DNA of 64,000 nucleotides from Clostridium pasteurianum DSM 525 = ATCC 6013. GTDB lineage: Bacteria > Bacillota > Clostridia > Clostridiales > Clostridiaceae. Positions 20,446-30,073 of the stretch are shown piece by piece (the first letter of the stretch is position 1; every line of letters begins with the position of its first letter). The stretch lies in contig NZ_CP009268.1 of NCBI RefSeq assembly GCF_000807255.1, positions 4,060,384 to 4,124,383 on the forward strand, read 5' to 3'. The translations under genes and the position numbers were made by a program. The notes below the pieces were generated by a model. That model made no database searches, had not been told where the DNA came from, and was given only the letters and a program-made list of their open reading frames with translations.

Positions 20446-21572
20446 TATGCTTCTACCTCCTTATTCATAAGTTGATCACTTAGTACAGACAGTAAACTAC
20501 TTTTAGTAATAAGACCTACTAATTTAGAATCATTATCTACTGCTGGAACATATCCTATGCTCTCTTTTTCTATAGTCTCCAAAACATTTAATATAGACTC
20601 TTCATAATTAACTGTTATTACTTTCGTTTCCATTATATCTTTTAATTTTGTATTTCTATTGGTACTAGCTCTAATTTCTTTTAATGTTATAATACCATTT
20701 AATGTATTATCTTTATTTACTATAAGCAAGCTGTCTACATGATTGTACTTCATTATTTCTATAGCTTGTATTACTGTTCTCTCTGCACTAGACTTTACAG
20801 GATTCTCTATCATAATATCTTTAACCTTTATAAGTTCTGGTTGATTCCATATTCTATTAGCTCCAATAAAGTTTTTTACAAAATCATTAATTGGATTCCT
20901 TAATACGTTTTCGGGAGTATCAAATTGAACTACTCTTCCAGCTTCCATAATACAAATTTTATCTGCCAGTTTTAACGCTTCATCCATGTCATGAGTTACA
21001 AATACTATTGTCTTTTTAATGTTTTGTTGTATATTAAACACCTCATCCTGAAGCTGACATCTAGTTATAGGATCTAAAGCACTAAAAGGTTCGTCCATTA
21101 ATATTATTTCGGGATCCATAGCAAAGGCTCTTGCTATTCCCACTCTCTGCTGCTGACCTCCACTAAGCTCACTAGGATATTTATATAAATAATCTTTTGG
21201 CTCCATATCCACTAATTTTAATAATTCCTCTGTTCTTTTATCCACCTTTCCCTTTGGAACTTTTTCTATGGAAGGTATCAATTCTATGTTTTCTTTTACG
21301 TTTAAATGTGGAAGAAGACCTGTTTGTTGTATTACATACCCCATACTTCTTCTCAATTTAATAGTATTCTCTTCTTCAATTCTGTTTCGATTAATTAATA
21401 TCTCACCTGAGGTAGGTTTTATAAGTTTATTTATCATTTTTAATGTAGTAGTTTTTCCACAACCACTAGGTCCAATAAACGTAACTAATTCTCCTTTTTC
21501 TATTTTTATATTTATATCTCGAAGTATTTTTTTACCATTTATTATTTTATTAATTCCCTTAAATTCTATCAT
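20445..21572 (-). CDS. Osmoprotectant ABC transporter ATPase with tandem CBS domains
   Basis: A 375-residue ATPase: Walker A FIGPSGCGKTTTLKM (about residue 32), signature LSGGQQQRVGIARA, Walker B EIILMDEPFSALDP, switch His in VTHDMDEAL. Residues about 250-370 form two CBS domains. In related OpuC ATPases the CBS pair senses ionic strength or binds cyclic di-AMP. Proline/betaine type family. First gene of the transporter pair; the adjacent upstream gene is a BusR-like regulator. Confidence 0.92.
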   Translation of the reverse strand: MIEFKGINKIINGKKILRDINIKIEKGELVTFIGPSGCGKTTTLKMINKLIKPTSGEILINRNRIEEENTIKLRRSMGYVIQQTGLLPHLNVKENIELIPSIEKVPKGKVDKRTEELLKLVDMEPKDYLYKYPSELSGGQQQRVGIARAFAMDPEIILMDEPFSALDPITRCQLQDEVFNIQQNIKKTIVFVTHDMDEALKLADKICIMEAGRVVQFDTPENVLRNPINDFVKNFIGANRIWNQPELIKVKDIMIENPVKSSAERTVIQAIEIMKYNHVDSLLIVNKDNTLNGIITLKEIRASTNRNTKLKDIMETKVITVNYEESILNVLETIEKESIGYVPAVDNDSKLVGLITKSSLLSVLSDQLMNKEVEA

Positions 21573-21700
21573 AATATTCCTCCATTTCTTCGGAAAGTAA
21601 CAACTTAATTATACCACAAAGTTGTTTCACTGTAAAATAAGCACAAAATTTTCCAGAAGTTAATGCAGTAAAATAATAATGACTTTTTAATACAATAACA

Positions 21701-21734
21701 AAAAAATCCTGAAGCAATTGCTTCAAGATTTTTT
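21701..21734 (-). terminator. Terminator between the aro/busR operon and the transporter
   Basis: A nearly perfect palindrome with one mismatch pair (AAAAAATC-C-TGAAGCAA with TTGCTTCA-A-GATTTTTT) begins at the very stop of the BusR-like gene. It ends in a T-run on the minus strand, so the transporter genes probably have their own promoter in 21573-21700. Confidence 0.8.
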
Positions 21735-22359
21735 AGTCTTTATATAAAAATTGTTTAGTTCTATAATAGGTACTCTCATCGCCTATAGCGATAAACACAT
21801 CATTTTCTAAAAATACAGTATAAGGTCCCGGTGAAAGTATTAGCTTTCCGTTACGCCTTATAGCTATTATAGTTGCTCCGGTATTTTGCCAAAACTTTAC
21901 CTCTGATATAGCCTTTCCTACTATATGCAAGCCAGCATATATTTCAAACTCAAAAGGTACAAAAGGATTACTCTTGTTAAATCTATTTGAATAATCAATT
22001 AGCTCATTTATAACATTATCCATGCTCTTTTCTATTTGATTTTTTTTAGTCATTAAATCTATAATTTCTTTTTTTAAAGAAGTTAATGAATCTATATCCT
22101 TAAATTTATCAATGAATTTTAGAGAATTATCCACAGATTCTACTATTATCCCACTGCCTTTTGTAACTTTTACTATCCCCATATCACTTAAAAGAATAGT
22201 AGCTCTTCTTATGGTTTCAGGAGATACATTATATTGGCTCGCCAAAGAAGACCTGCCATATAGCTTATCTCCTACAGCAAAATCTCCTGCTACTATTCTA
22301 TTTGCAATATCAATTGCTATCTTTTGATAAACAGGTTTTATTATTGATTCACTCCCCAT
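21733..22359 (-). CDS. BusR-like GntR-family regulator with RCK_C domain
   Basis: A 208-residue regulator. The N-terminal winged helix has GDKLYGRSSLASQYNVSPETIRRAT (GntR type, residues 30-55). A coiled-coil-like stretch follows (about 90-130), then a TrkA_C/RCK_C domain (about 135-205) with ISEVKFWQNTGATIIAIRR and FLENDVFIAIGD. This order is that of BusR, the cyclic di-AMP-activated repressor of betaine uptake in lactococci and streptococci. It stands directly before the osmolyte transporter genes. ATG 22359, one base after the aroQ stop and with GAGG upstream, is preferred over ATG 22371. Probably cotranscribed with the aro genes. Confidence 0.8.
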   Translation of the reverse strand: MGSESIIKPVYQKIAIDIANRIVAGDFAVGDKLYGRSSLASQYNVSPETIRRATILLSDMGIVKVTKGSGIIVESVDNSLKFIDKFKDIDSLTSLKKEIIDLMTKKNQIEKSMDNVINELIDYSNRFNKSNPFVPFEFEIYAGLHIVGKAISEVKFWQNTGATIIAIRRNGKLILSPGPYTVFLENDVFIAIGDESTYYRTKQFLYKD

Positions 22360-22360
22360 T

Positions 22361-22795
22361 TTACGCCTCATCTTCCTTTAACAATGCCATTATAGCCATT
22401 ATATATCCATAAAAACCAAAACCACAGATTTGACCAATACATGCTGGAGCTGTAACAGATTTTCTTCTAAATTCCTCTCTTGAATGTATGTTACTTATAT
22501 GTACTTCTACAGTTTTAATAGAAACGGATTTAATAGCGTCATAAATCGCTATACTGTAATGAGTATATGCACCAGGATTTATTATAATACCATCATACTT
22601 CTTATAGGCAGCCTGTATATATCCTATTATTTCTCCTTCTATATTACTCTGTAAAATCTCAACCTGAACTCCCAATTTTTTAGATTGCAATTTTATGTAA
22701 TCACATAAATCCTGATAATTTTTAGTTCCATAAACGCTCTTTTCTCTGATTCCCAAAAAATTAATATTAGGCCCATTAATCACTAATACTTTCAC
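22361..22795 (-). CDS. aroQ: 3-Dehydroquinate dehydratase, type II
   Basis: Third step of the shikimate pathway (EC 4.2.1.10). The 144 residues carry VINGPNINFLGIREKSVYG (flexible loop with catalytic Arg and Tyr), NIEGEIIGYIQ, IINPGAYTHYSIAI (catalytic His region) and EVHISNIHSREEFR. Length and motifs are those of the dodecameric type II enzyme. Belongs to the pheA-aroE-aroK-aroQ gene run. Confidence 0.95.
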   Translation of the reverse strand: MKVLVINGPNINFLGIREKSVYGTKNYQDLCDYIKLQSKKLGVQVEILQSNIEGEIIGYIQAAYKKYDGIIINPGAYTHYSIAIYDAIKSVSIKTVEVHISNIHSREEFRRKSVTAPACIGQICGFGFYGYIMAIMALLKEDEA

Positions 22796-22862
22796 AAATA
22801 TACGCTTCCTTCTAACTTATTTTTCATATTATTTAATAACAGCTATAGATAATAATTATTTA

Positions 22863-23375
22863 TTATAAATTTAATTTTTCCTTTATTATATCTGAAACTT
22901 TATCTATAGTTATTTTTAATTTTTTATCATTTATAACTTCACAATCACAATACTCTTTATACAGCTTATATCTTTCCTTATATAATTTATGTAAATTATC
23001 TCTAGACTGACTTAAGAGTGGTCTATTAGAGATATCAACATCCTTTATTATATATTCTAATGGTCTATTTATAAATACTATTATTCCATTTCTTTTTAAA
23101 AGTTTCATATTATAAGAAGATTTTATAACTCCTCCACCAGTAGATATAACTACAGCTTCTTTACTGCTAATCTCTTTTATTGCTTCTGTTTCAAGTTTTC
23201 TAAAATATTCTTCTCCATTTTTAAATATATCCGATATGATTTTACCTTCTTTTTTCTCTATATATTCATCAGTATCATACAATTGTAATCCATAACGCTT
23301 TGATATATTTTTAGCTATAGTTGTTTTTCCTGAACCTGGCATTCCTATAAATACTATATTCTTTCGTAAAGCCAT
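22863..23375 (-). CDS. aroK: Shikimate kinase
   Basis: Phosphorylates shikimate with ATP (EC 2.7.1.71). The 170-residue P-loop kinase has IGMPGSGKTTIAKNIS, the shikimate-binding DTDEYIE and FRKLETEA, the STGGGVIKS segment and the lid region NRPLLSQS. Sixty-seven bases separate it from aroQ. Confidence 0.95.
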   Translation of the reverse strand: MALRKNIVFIGMPGSGKTTIAKNISKRYGLQLYDTDEYIEKKEGKIISDIFKNGEEYFRKLETEAIKEISSKEAVVISTGGGVIKSSYNMKLLKRNGIIVFINRPLEYIIKDVDISNRPLLSQSRDNLHKLYKERYKLYKEYCDCEVINDKKLKITIDKVSDIIKEKLNL

Positions 23376-23525
23376 AACAAATTTACACCTCTTAACTATA
23401 ACAACTAAAATTGTTAAATCTAAAATATCCTCATAGACTGTCTATTCAATGATTATAAACTATAAGGGTTTACGTTTCACATTCTGTACAGTTATTTACA
23501 ACAATTCTAACTAAGCAGGATTTAT

Positions 23526-24341
23526 TTATATTTGTTTTTTTAAAAATTTGTCATATATTTTATCTACTACAGACTCCTCAATAGTGATATTATTCCATAG
23601 TTCCTCTGCAGCTACAGCTTGACCAACTAACATATATAACCCATTAACTGCTTTTATACCTCTCTTTTTAGCAAATTTTAAGAATAAGGTTTCTTTAGGA
23701 TTATATATTAAATCTACAGCTGATGAAAACTTACTTACACAATTTTCATCTACAGGAGAATTCTCTACTTTAGGATACATTCCACAAGGAGTAGAATTTA
23801 CAATTATATCTCCTGATTTTAAAAGTTTTAATTCTTCATAATCAATTATTTCTATATCTTTAAAATTTACTGCAGCCTTTTTTTTATCTCTGCTTACAAG
23901 TATTATGTCTTTAGAACTGTTGTCTATAAAATATTGTATAACAGCTTTTGCTGCACCACCGGCCCCCAGAATTACAACTTTCTTATTTTGGGATTCTATA
24001 TGGCTTTTTTCAAGCATCCTTCCAAATCCATAGTAATCTGTATTATAACCAATAATTTTATTCTCTTTAAAACATACAGTATTAACAGCTCCTATTTTTT
24101 CCGCCTGGACAGATACCTCATCTAAACAACTCATAATATCTACTTTATAGGGTATAGTGACATTAAGACCTTTTACCCCATTTTTTAACAGGTCCTTAAA
24201 TCCATCCTTAAGATATCCCTTTTCTATTTCGAATAACTTATACTCAGCATCCATCTCTAATATGTGAAAAATAGTAGAATGAATAGCTGGAGATACACTA
24301 TGCCCTAATTTTTCCCCTATAAGTCCAAATAAACATGTCAT
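23526..24341 (-). CDS. aroE: Shikimate dehydrogenase
   Basis: Reduces 3-dehydroshikimate with NADPH (EC 1.1.1.25). The 271-residue enzyme shows the substrate-binding GEKLGHSVSPAIHS, the catalytic-Lys motif NVTIPYKVDIM, NTDYYGFGRML, and the nucleotide-binding VVILGAGGAAKAV followed by SRDKKKA. A 150-base AT-rich gap precedes aroK. Starts 3 bases after pheA. Confidence 0.95.
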   Translation of the reverse strand: MTCLFGLIGEKLGHSVSPAIHSTIFHILEMDAEYKLFEIEKGYLKDGFKDLLKNGVKGLNVTIPYKVDIMSCLDEVSVQAEKIGAVNTVCFKENKIIGYNTDYYGFGRMLEKSHIESQNKKVVILGAGGAAKAVIQYFIDNSSKDIILVSRDKKKAAVNFKDIEIIDYEELKLLKSGDIIVNSTPCGMYPKVENSPVDENCVSKFSSAVDLIYNPKETLFLKFAKKRGIKAVNGLYMLVGQAVAAEELWNNITIEESVVDKIYDKFLKKQI

Positions 24342-24344
24342 ATA

Positions 24345-25547
24345 TTATCCCCTCTTTTCAATATTAATATCTATAAATGAATCTGATTTATAATTTCCAA
24401 GCAATCTAAAATATGTACTTTTCTCTTCTATTCCTTCCACCGCATCCATTATTCTATTCTCAGTTATATTTCCTTCAAAATCTATATAAAATAGGTAATC
24501 CCAGGGTTTTCCCTCTATAGGCCTGGATTGAATCATAAGCATATTTAAATTACTTTCAGAAAAATTTCTTAAAATACTATAAAGAGCTCCTGATTTGTGA
24601 GGCATAGATATAACTATACTTATTTTATCTGAATCCTTTTCTATTTCCAATTCTTTACCTACAATTATGAATCTAGTGTAATTGCTATTATTATAATTGA
24701 TATCTCTTTTAATTACATTTAAATCATATAGCTGAGCTGCCCGTTCACTAGCTACAGCTGCTATATTTTTATTTTTTCTATCAGATACCATTTTAGCACT
24801 TATAGCTGTATTATAATACGGTATAAGTTTCCATTCAGGATAATCCTTGAAAAATACACTACTCTGTTCAAATGCCTGCGGGTGAGAATAAACCTCTTCT
24901 ATATCTTCAAGTTTTGCTCCCTGCATTGCTACTAAATGTTGAGAAATTTTTATACATTTTTCCGCTACTATATAAAGACCATACTTATGAAGAAGATCGT
25001 ATACTTCTGAAATACTTCCAGTAGAAGAATTTTCCACTGGTAAAATTCCATATTTTATTTTTCCCTCTTTTAATGCTTTAAATACCTCTTCAAAATGATT
25101 AAAATTATAAGTATAAACCTTTTCTCCAAAATAATTATTCAATGCCTCTTCACTAAAGGAACCTGATACACCTTGAAATCCCACTGTAATCTGAGAATTT
25201 TCAGCTTCATTTGCTATATTCTCTTTAACTTCATAACGCAGTCCCTTTACATAACTTTTCTTTTTTACATTATTATCTTGCCACATATCCTTAGCTTCAA
25301 GATCTCTACTTATAGACATTATAGCCTTAAAAAAATTCTCTGTAGCATTACTGAATTTTTTATTTTTTAAACTTGCTATATTTTTTTCTATAACTTGTTT
25401 TTCTCTTTCTGCATTTAAAATTGGTATGGAATTTTTACTTTTATATTCTGCTACCTGTAAAACGGCTTCTATTCTCTTTTCAAAAAGAGCAACCATCTGT
25501 TTATCTATAGCATCAATTTCTTCACGAAGTTCCTCTAGGTCTTTCAT
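24345..25547 (-). CDS. pheA: Bifunctional chorismate mutase/prephenate dehydratase
   Basis: Makes phenylpyruvate from chorismate for phenylalanine synthesis. Residues 1-85 are an AroH-like chorismate mutase (LREEIDAIDKQMVALFEKR). Residues about 125-300 are prephenate dehydratase (GVSGSFSEEALNNYFG, LPVENSSTGSISEVYDLL, and NYTRFIIVGKE). The C-terminal ACT domain has KSGALYSILRNFSESNLNM and SRPIEGKPWDY, giving Phe feedback control. ATG 25547 has GGGGGA 6 bases upstream, better than ATG 25568. A separate promoter candidate lies in the 240-base gap after aroC. Confidence 0.94.
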   Translation of the reverse strand: MKDLEELREEIDAIDKQMVALFEKRIEAVLQVAEYKSKNSIPILNAEREKQVIEKNIASLKNKKFSNATENFFKAIMSISRDLEAKDMWQDNNVKKKSYVKGLRYEVKENIANEAENSQITVGFQGVSGSFSEEALNNYFGEKVYTYNFNHFEEVFKALKEGKIKYGILPVENSSTGSISEVYDLLHKYGLYIVAEKCIKISQHLVAMQGAKLEDIEEVYSHPQAFEQSSVFFKDYPEWKLIPYYNTAISAKMVSDRKNKNIAAVASERAAQLYDLNVIKRDINYNNSNYTRFIIVGKELEIEKDSDKISIVISMPHKSGALYSILRNFSESNLNMLMIQSRPIEGKPWDYLFYIDFEGNITENRIMDAVEGIEEKSTYFRLLGNYKSDSFIDINIEKRG

Positions 25548-25641
25548 AGAAAATCCCCCTTTACTCATACTAAGACATAACGAATAATTAGTCAGTGTAT
25601 TTACTTTATTATTTATACAAAAACTTAAACTTTTTAGCCTA

Positions 25642-25670
25642 AAATTACCTTAAACTAAATAACAAGTCAA
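25642..25670 (-). promoter_or_regulatory. Candidate internal promoter for pheA-aroE-aroK-aroQ
   Basis: Minus-strand TTGACT (25665-25670) and TAATTT (25642-25647) with 17-base spacing, in the 25548-25788 gap between aroC and pheA. It would let the second half of the aro cluster be read independently. Confidence 0.4.
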
Positions 25671-25788
25671 GTTTAATAAAACAATTATTAGTAAAATACA
25701 ATCATTATGAATTTTAATTAGTCATAAATCATATATACTGTCTAAAATTATATATTAAACCGACTTAGTTATTCCTATAATGATTCTA

Positions 25789-26871
25789 CTATTTAATATC
25801 ATACATTAAATCTAATATAGAAATTGCTGCAGCAGCTTCTACTACTGGTACTGCTCTTTGCACAATACAAGGATCATGTCTGCCTGTTATTTCAAGTTCC
25901 GCATTTTCATGTCTTTCTATATCTATGGTATGTTGAAGTCTAGCTATAGATGCTGTTGGCTTAAAAGCTGTTCTAAATATAAGAGGCATACCATTTGTTA
26001 TACCACCCAGTATTCCTCCATTGTTGTTAGTATTGGTTTTAACATTATCATTTTCCATATAATACTCATCATTTGCCTTTGAACCTCTAAGTTTAGATAT
26101 ATCAAAACCTTCTCCAAACTCAATTCCCTTTACTGCTGGTATAGAGAAGATCATGTGAGATAGATGAGATTCCACAGAATAAAAGAAGGGAGATCCAATG
26201 CCCACAGGCAGATTTAAAATCGCTGTTTCAACTATTCCGCCTACAGAATCTAATTCTCCTTTAGCATCTATTATTAGTTTTCTCATCTCTATACCCTTTT
26301 CCTTATTAATTGTAGGAAATTCTTCTTTTAACAAACTCTTTAAAAGAGATTCTTCCACATTAACTTTATCAAAGGAGTTATCTTCTACATCACTAATGCT
26401 CTTTATATGACTTCCAATAACTATTCCCTTTTCAGCCAAAACTTGTTTAGCTACAGCCCCTGCAAATACCAGCGGTGCAGTTATTCTACCTGAGAAGTGT
26501 CCGCCGCCTCTATAATCATTAAAACCTCTATATCTTATATTTCCTGTATAATCCGCATGTCCCGGACGCATAAGATTCTTTAACTTACTATAATCCTTGG
26601 AATGCTGGTCTGAATTTCTTATTGTAGCGCATAAGGGGGTTCCTGTAGTTCTATCATTAAAATACCCTGAAAGAATTTCAAATTGGTCTGTTTCTTTTCT
26701 TGCAGTAGAAAGTTTATTCTTACCAGGCATTCTTCTTTCCATTTCACCTTTTATATAATCAATATCCAGTTTAATCCCTGGTACAAGCCCATCTATAGTA
26801 ATTCCAATGGCTTTACCATGAGATTCTCCAAAAATTGAAAGTTTAATATTTTTACCCCACACTCCACTCAT
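25789..26871 (-). CDS. aroC: Chorismate synthase
   Basis: Last common step of the shikimate pathway, FMN-dependent (EC 4.2.3.5). The 360-residue enzyme has SIFGESHGKAIGITIDGLVPG at the N-terminus, MRPGHADYTGNIRY, RGGGHFSGRITAPLVFAG, and the late GRHDPCIVQRAVPVVEA. ATG 26871 is used because AGGAGG is then 8 bases upstream; the ATG two codons earlier would be too close. Overlaps the aroA 3' end by 20 bases, indicating coupled translation. Confidence 0.96.
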   Translation of the reverse strand: MSGVWGKNIKLSIFGESHGKAIGITIDGLVPGIKLDIDYIKGEMERRMPGKNKLSTARKETDQFEILSGYFNDRTTGTPLCATIRNSDQHSKDYSKLKNLMRPGHADYTGNIRYRGFNDYRGGGHFSGRITAPLVFAGAVAKQVLAEKGIVIGSHIKSISDVEDNSFDKVNVEESLLKSLLKEEFPTINKEKGIEMRKLIIDAKGELDSVGGIVETAILNLPVGIGSPFFYSVESHLSHMIFSIPAVKGIEFGEGFDISKLRGSKANDEYYMENDNVKTNTNNNGGILGGITNGMPLIFRTAFKPTASIARLQHTIDIERHENAELEITGRHDPCIVQRAVPVVEAAAAISILDLMYDIK

Positions 26872-28144
26872 GGACATTTCCTCCTAGCTTTTTAAAGTCC
26901 TCCCAAAAGGTAGGATAAGATTTTTTTACACATCCGCTATCCTTTATAGTAACTTCATCAGTACATCTTATAGAAGCTACTGCCAGTGCCATGGCAATTC
27001 TATGATCATTCCAGCTTTCCACTTCTCCGCCTGTGAGTTCTTTTTTACCTCTAATTATAAGTCCTTCTTCTTTTTCTTCTAGATCTGCACCAAGTTTGTT
27101 TAACTCTGTAGTTATAGCAGTTAATCTGTCGGATTCCTTTATTCTAAGTCTTCCTGCATTAATTATCTCTGTAGTTCCTTCACTTACAGCAGCTAATACT
27201 GCAAGAACTGGTATTATATCAGGACATTGAGAAGCGTCTATAACTGTAGCCTTTGTGTTGGAAGTCTTTGCAACAATACTGCTGCTTCCATTTATCAAAC
27301 TTCCTTCCATTCTCTTTATAATATCTATTACTTCTTTATCTCCCTGTCTAGAGCTTGAGTTTAAATCAAGACAATCTATTTTTCCGCCTATAACACCTGC
27401 AACCAGCCAAAAAGCTGCCTGTGAAAAATCTCCTTCAACTCTATAGTCTTTGCTATTATATTGTTGATTACCTTTTATTAAAAATTCTTTGTAATCTCTA
27501 TTTACAATTTCTATAGAGGCTTTCTCCAGTATATCCATTGTTAAATCTAAATACCCTTTTGACTCTAAAGTTTTATTGATTATAATTTTAGAATCACCCT
27601 CAAGCAATGGTAAAGTAAACATGAGACCTGTTATAAACTGAGAACTTACATCTCCGTCTATAGTGAATTCTCCCGGACTAATCTTTCCATGTACATTTAG
27701 AGGAAGCATTCCATTATTATTAGAATATTCTATACCCTGCTTATCAAATATTTTATAATACTGATCTAAAGGACGAGAAACCAGCTTTCCTCTTCCTGTA
27801 AATACCACATCATTTTTTTCAGCCAGGCAAATAGGTATAAAAAATCTTAGAGATGATCCTGATTCTGAGCAATCTATTTCTCTTTTTAACAACTTTAAAT
27901 CACTATTACCTTCTATTTTCAATGTATATATGTTATCTGCCTCTTTTACTTTATCTATTTTGACCCCTAGTGCCTCCATTGCATTGCAGGTGGTCACTAT
28001 ATCTTCAGAGAACATAACATTTTCTACAACACTTTTACCTTTAGAAAATCCTGCCGCAATTATAGCTCTGTGACTTAAACTTTTAGAGGGCGGAATTGTC
28101 ACTTCCCCTTGTAATTTTGATGGAGTTATTTTAACATAATTCAT
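26852..28144 (-). CDS. aroA: 3-Phosphoshikimate 1-carboxyvinyltransferase (EPSP synthase)
   Basis: Adds enolpyruvate to shikimate 3-phosphate (EC 2.5.1.19). The 430-residue protein has the phosphate loop PPSKSLSHRAIIAAG, CSESGSSLRFFIPIC, GDVSSQFITGLMF, and the C-terminal RIKESDRLTAITTEL and SWNDHRIAMALAVA. SLRFFIP occupies the glyphosate-site position (GSSLRF; GNAGTA in class I enzymes), so it may be class II; this is inference. The start is uncertain: GTG 28156 is only 2 bases from AGGAG, ATG 28144 is 14 bases away; I prefer the ATG. Confidence 0.94.
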   Translation of the reverse strand: MNYVKITPSKLQGEVTIPPSKSLSHRAIIAAGFSKGKSVVENVMFSEDIVTTCNAMEALGVKIDKVKEADNIYTLKIEGNSDLKLLKREIDCSESGSSLRFFIPICLAEKNDVVFTGRGKLVSRPLDQYYKIFDKQGIEYSNNNGMLPLNVHGKISPGEFTIDGDVSSQFITGLMFTLPLLEGDSKIIINKTLESKGYLDLTMDILEKASIEIVNRDYKEFLIKGNQQYNSKDYRVEGDFSQAAFWLVAGVIGGKIDCLDLNSSSRQGDKEVIDIIKRMEGSLINGSSSIVAKTSNTKATVIDASQCPDIIPVLAVLAAVSEGTTEIINAGRLRIKESDRLTAITTELNKLGADLEEKEEGLIIRGKKELTGGEVESWNDHRIAMALAVASIRCTDEVTIKDSGCVKKSYPTFWEDFKKLGGNVHEWSVG

Positions 28145-28161
28145 ATTCCTATCCACTTCTC

Positions 28162-29223
28162 CTAAATATAATTTTCCATAAGCTTGCTATCTATATTTTT
28201 AATAAAAGCTTCACCTAGTTTATTCAGTAAAATAATATTAATTCTATCTCTATCGTTCTTTTTATCCATGGATATAGTTTCCAGTACTTTATCCTTATTC
28301 AAAGCTTCAACTTCAAAAGGAAGACCATATTTAATGAGTATCTTTTTAAGCAATTCTGAAGTCCCCTTTTCAGTTATACCCATAGCTTCACTCTTTTCAG
28401 TAATTTTATACATCCCAATAGAAACTGCTTCCCCATGAGTGTATTTCTCATAATTAAAATATTTTTCTATAACATGACCTAAAGTGTGACCAAAATTAAG
28501 AAGCATTCTATCACCTTTGTCTTTTTCATCCTTCTCTACTACTTCCTTCTTTATACTGCAGCACCTGTATATTATCTCATCTATATGATCTAAAAGATCA
28601 TTATCATCTTTAAAGGTCATGAGTTTATCAAATAACTGTCTATCTTTGATGGCACCATATTTTATAACTTCACCCATGCCATCATGTAGAAACTTTTTAT
28701 CCAGAGTCTTTAACACATCTGGGTCAATAAATACTGCTTCTGGATGGTAAAAATTACCTATTAGGTTTTTACCTCTTGGAAGGTCTACGGCTACTTTACC
28801 ACCAATACTGCTGTCTATTTGAGCTAAAAGTGAGGTGGGAACTTGAATAAAAGAAATTCCTCTTAGTGTAGTAGCAGCAGCAAAACCTGTTAAATCACCA
28901 ACTACCCCTCCACCTAATGCAATTATGAGGTCTCCTCTAGTGATTTCAAAATCTAAAAGTTCATCATATAGTTTTAATAGTACTTCAAAAGATTTACTCT
29001 TTTCACCAGCTTCTACGACTAAAGTTTTTACATTATAATTTTCATCTTTTAAAGCTTTCTCCAGTCTATCTCCATAAAAACTATTTACATTAGAATCTGT
29101 TACTACAGCAATTTTATTTCCACTATATATTTTTTTTATTTCTTTTCCAATAGAATTCATAAGACCCTTTGTTATATAAATAGGATAGGTTTTATGAGAA
29201 AGATTCACCATAATATTACTCAT
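28162..29223 (-). CDS. aroB: 3-Dehydroquinate synthase
   Basis: Second step of the shikimate pathway, NAD- and metal-dependent (EC 4.2.3.4). The 353 residues include VTDSNVNSFYG, VVEAGEKSKSFE, the NAD-binding ALGGGVVGDLTGFAAAT, QVPTSLLAQIDSSIGGKVAVD and metal ligands in LLNFGHTLGHVIE and THGEAVSIGM. Overlaps the end of tyrA by 8 bases. Confidence 0.96.
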   Translation of the reverse strand: MSNIMVNLSHKTYPIYITKGLMNSIGKEIKKIYSGNKIAVVTDSNVNSFYGDRLEKALKDENYNVKTLVVEAGEKSKSFEVLLKLYDELLDFEITRGDLIIALGGGVVGDLTGFAAATTLRGISFIQVPTSLLAQIDSSIGGKVAVDLPRGKNLIGNFYHPEAVFIDPDVLKTLDKKFLHDGMGEVIKYGAIKDRQLFDKLMTFKDDNDLLDHIDEIIYRCCSIKKEVVEKDEKDKGDRMLLNFGHTLGHVIEKYFNYEKYTHGEAVSIGMYKITEKSEAMGITEKGTSELLKKILIKYGLPFEVEALNKDKVLETISMDKKNDRDRINIILLNKLGEAFIKNIDSKLMENYI

Positions 29224-30073
29224 TGCTGTTAAGTTTCCTCCTTTTTGAACCTGCCTTATTAAATATTTCCTTCATTAAGGTAGAATCTTCATTTTTAATA
29301 GCTTCCTTCATAGTAGATAAATTATTTTCAAACTCTTCAATTTCCTTTAATATATTTTCTTTATTGGAAATGAACAGCTCTGACCATAAATCAGGATTAA
29401 TTAATGCCACCCTTGTAGCATCTCTAAAACTTCCCCCTATAAAATATCCTCTTTCTTTATCAAAATTATCACAGTTCATCAGAGCCACAGCAATTATATG
29501 GGGTATAGCACTGGTATAAGCTATAATTTTATCGTGAATTTCAGCATCTATTAAAACCACATTCTTACACCCTATACCCTCAGCAATGCTTTTAACTAGC
29601 TCAATATTTTCTTTTTTATTTTTATTTGATGGAGTTATTATATAATTTGCATTTTTAAATATATCCTTTGAAGCAAAAGCAAGTCCTTTAGATTCTCTCC
29701 CTGCCATTGGATGTCCTCCAATAAAATCAACATAATCTGGTATAAAGGCAGATACTTCTTTTACTATACTTTCTTTAATACCAGAGGTGTCAGTAATAAC
29801 TGCACCTCTTTTAAAATCATTTTTATGCTTTTTAATAAATTCTATTGCTGCCTCTGGGTACAAGGATATTATAACTATATCGGATTCACTCAAAGGAACC
29901 TCTGCCTCTTTGTATCCTTTATCTATAATCTCTAAATCTTCTGCTGTTTCAATAGCCTTTAAATCCACATCAATCCCCCACAAATTCTTGGGATTTAATT
30001 CTTTAAGAGCCATAGCATAAGATCCACCAATTAAACCAAGTCCAACAATTGTAATATTAAAATCCAATTTCAT
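29216..30073 (-). CDS. tyrA: Prephenate dehydrogenase
   Basis: Oxidises prephenate to 4-hydroxyphenylpyruvate for tyrosine synthesis. The 285-residue protein starts with the Rossmann motif VGLGLIGGSYAMAL; further landmarks are ITDTSGIKESIV, DFIGGHPMAGRES, TSAIPHIIAVAL and GGSFRDATRVA. It has no C-terminal ACT domain, so feedback control probably acts mainly at AroF. ATG 30073 lies inside the aroF 3' end (17-base overlap) with GGAGC upstream; the TTG three codons earlier is less likely. Confidence 0.94.
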   Translation of the reverse strand: MKLDFNITIVGLGLIGGSYAMALKELNPKNLWGIDVDLKAIETAEDLEIIDKGYKEAEVPLSESDIVIISLYPEAAIEFIKKHKNDFKRGAVITDTSGIKESIVKEVSAFIPDYVDFIGGHPMAGRESKGLAFASKDIFKNANYIITPSNKNKKENIELVKSIAEGIGCKNVVLIDAEIHDKIIAYTSAIPHIIAVALMNCDNFDKERGYFIGGSFRDATRVALINPDLWSELFISNKENILKEIEEFENNLSTMKEAIKNEDSTLMKEIFNKAGSKRRKLNSNE

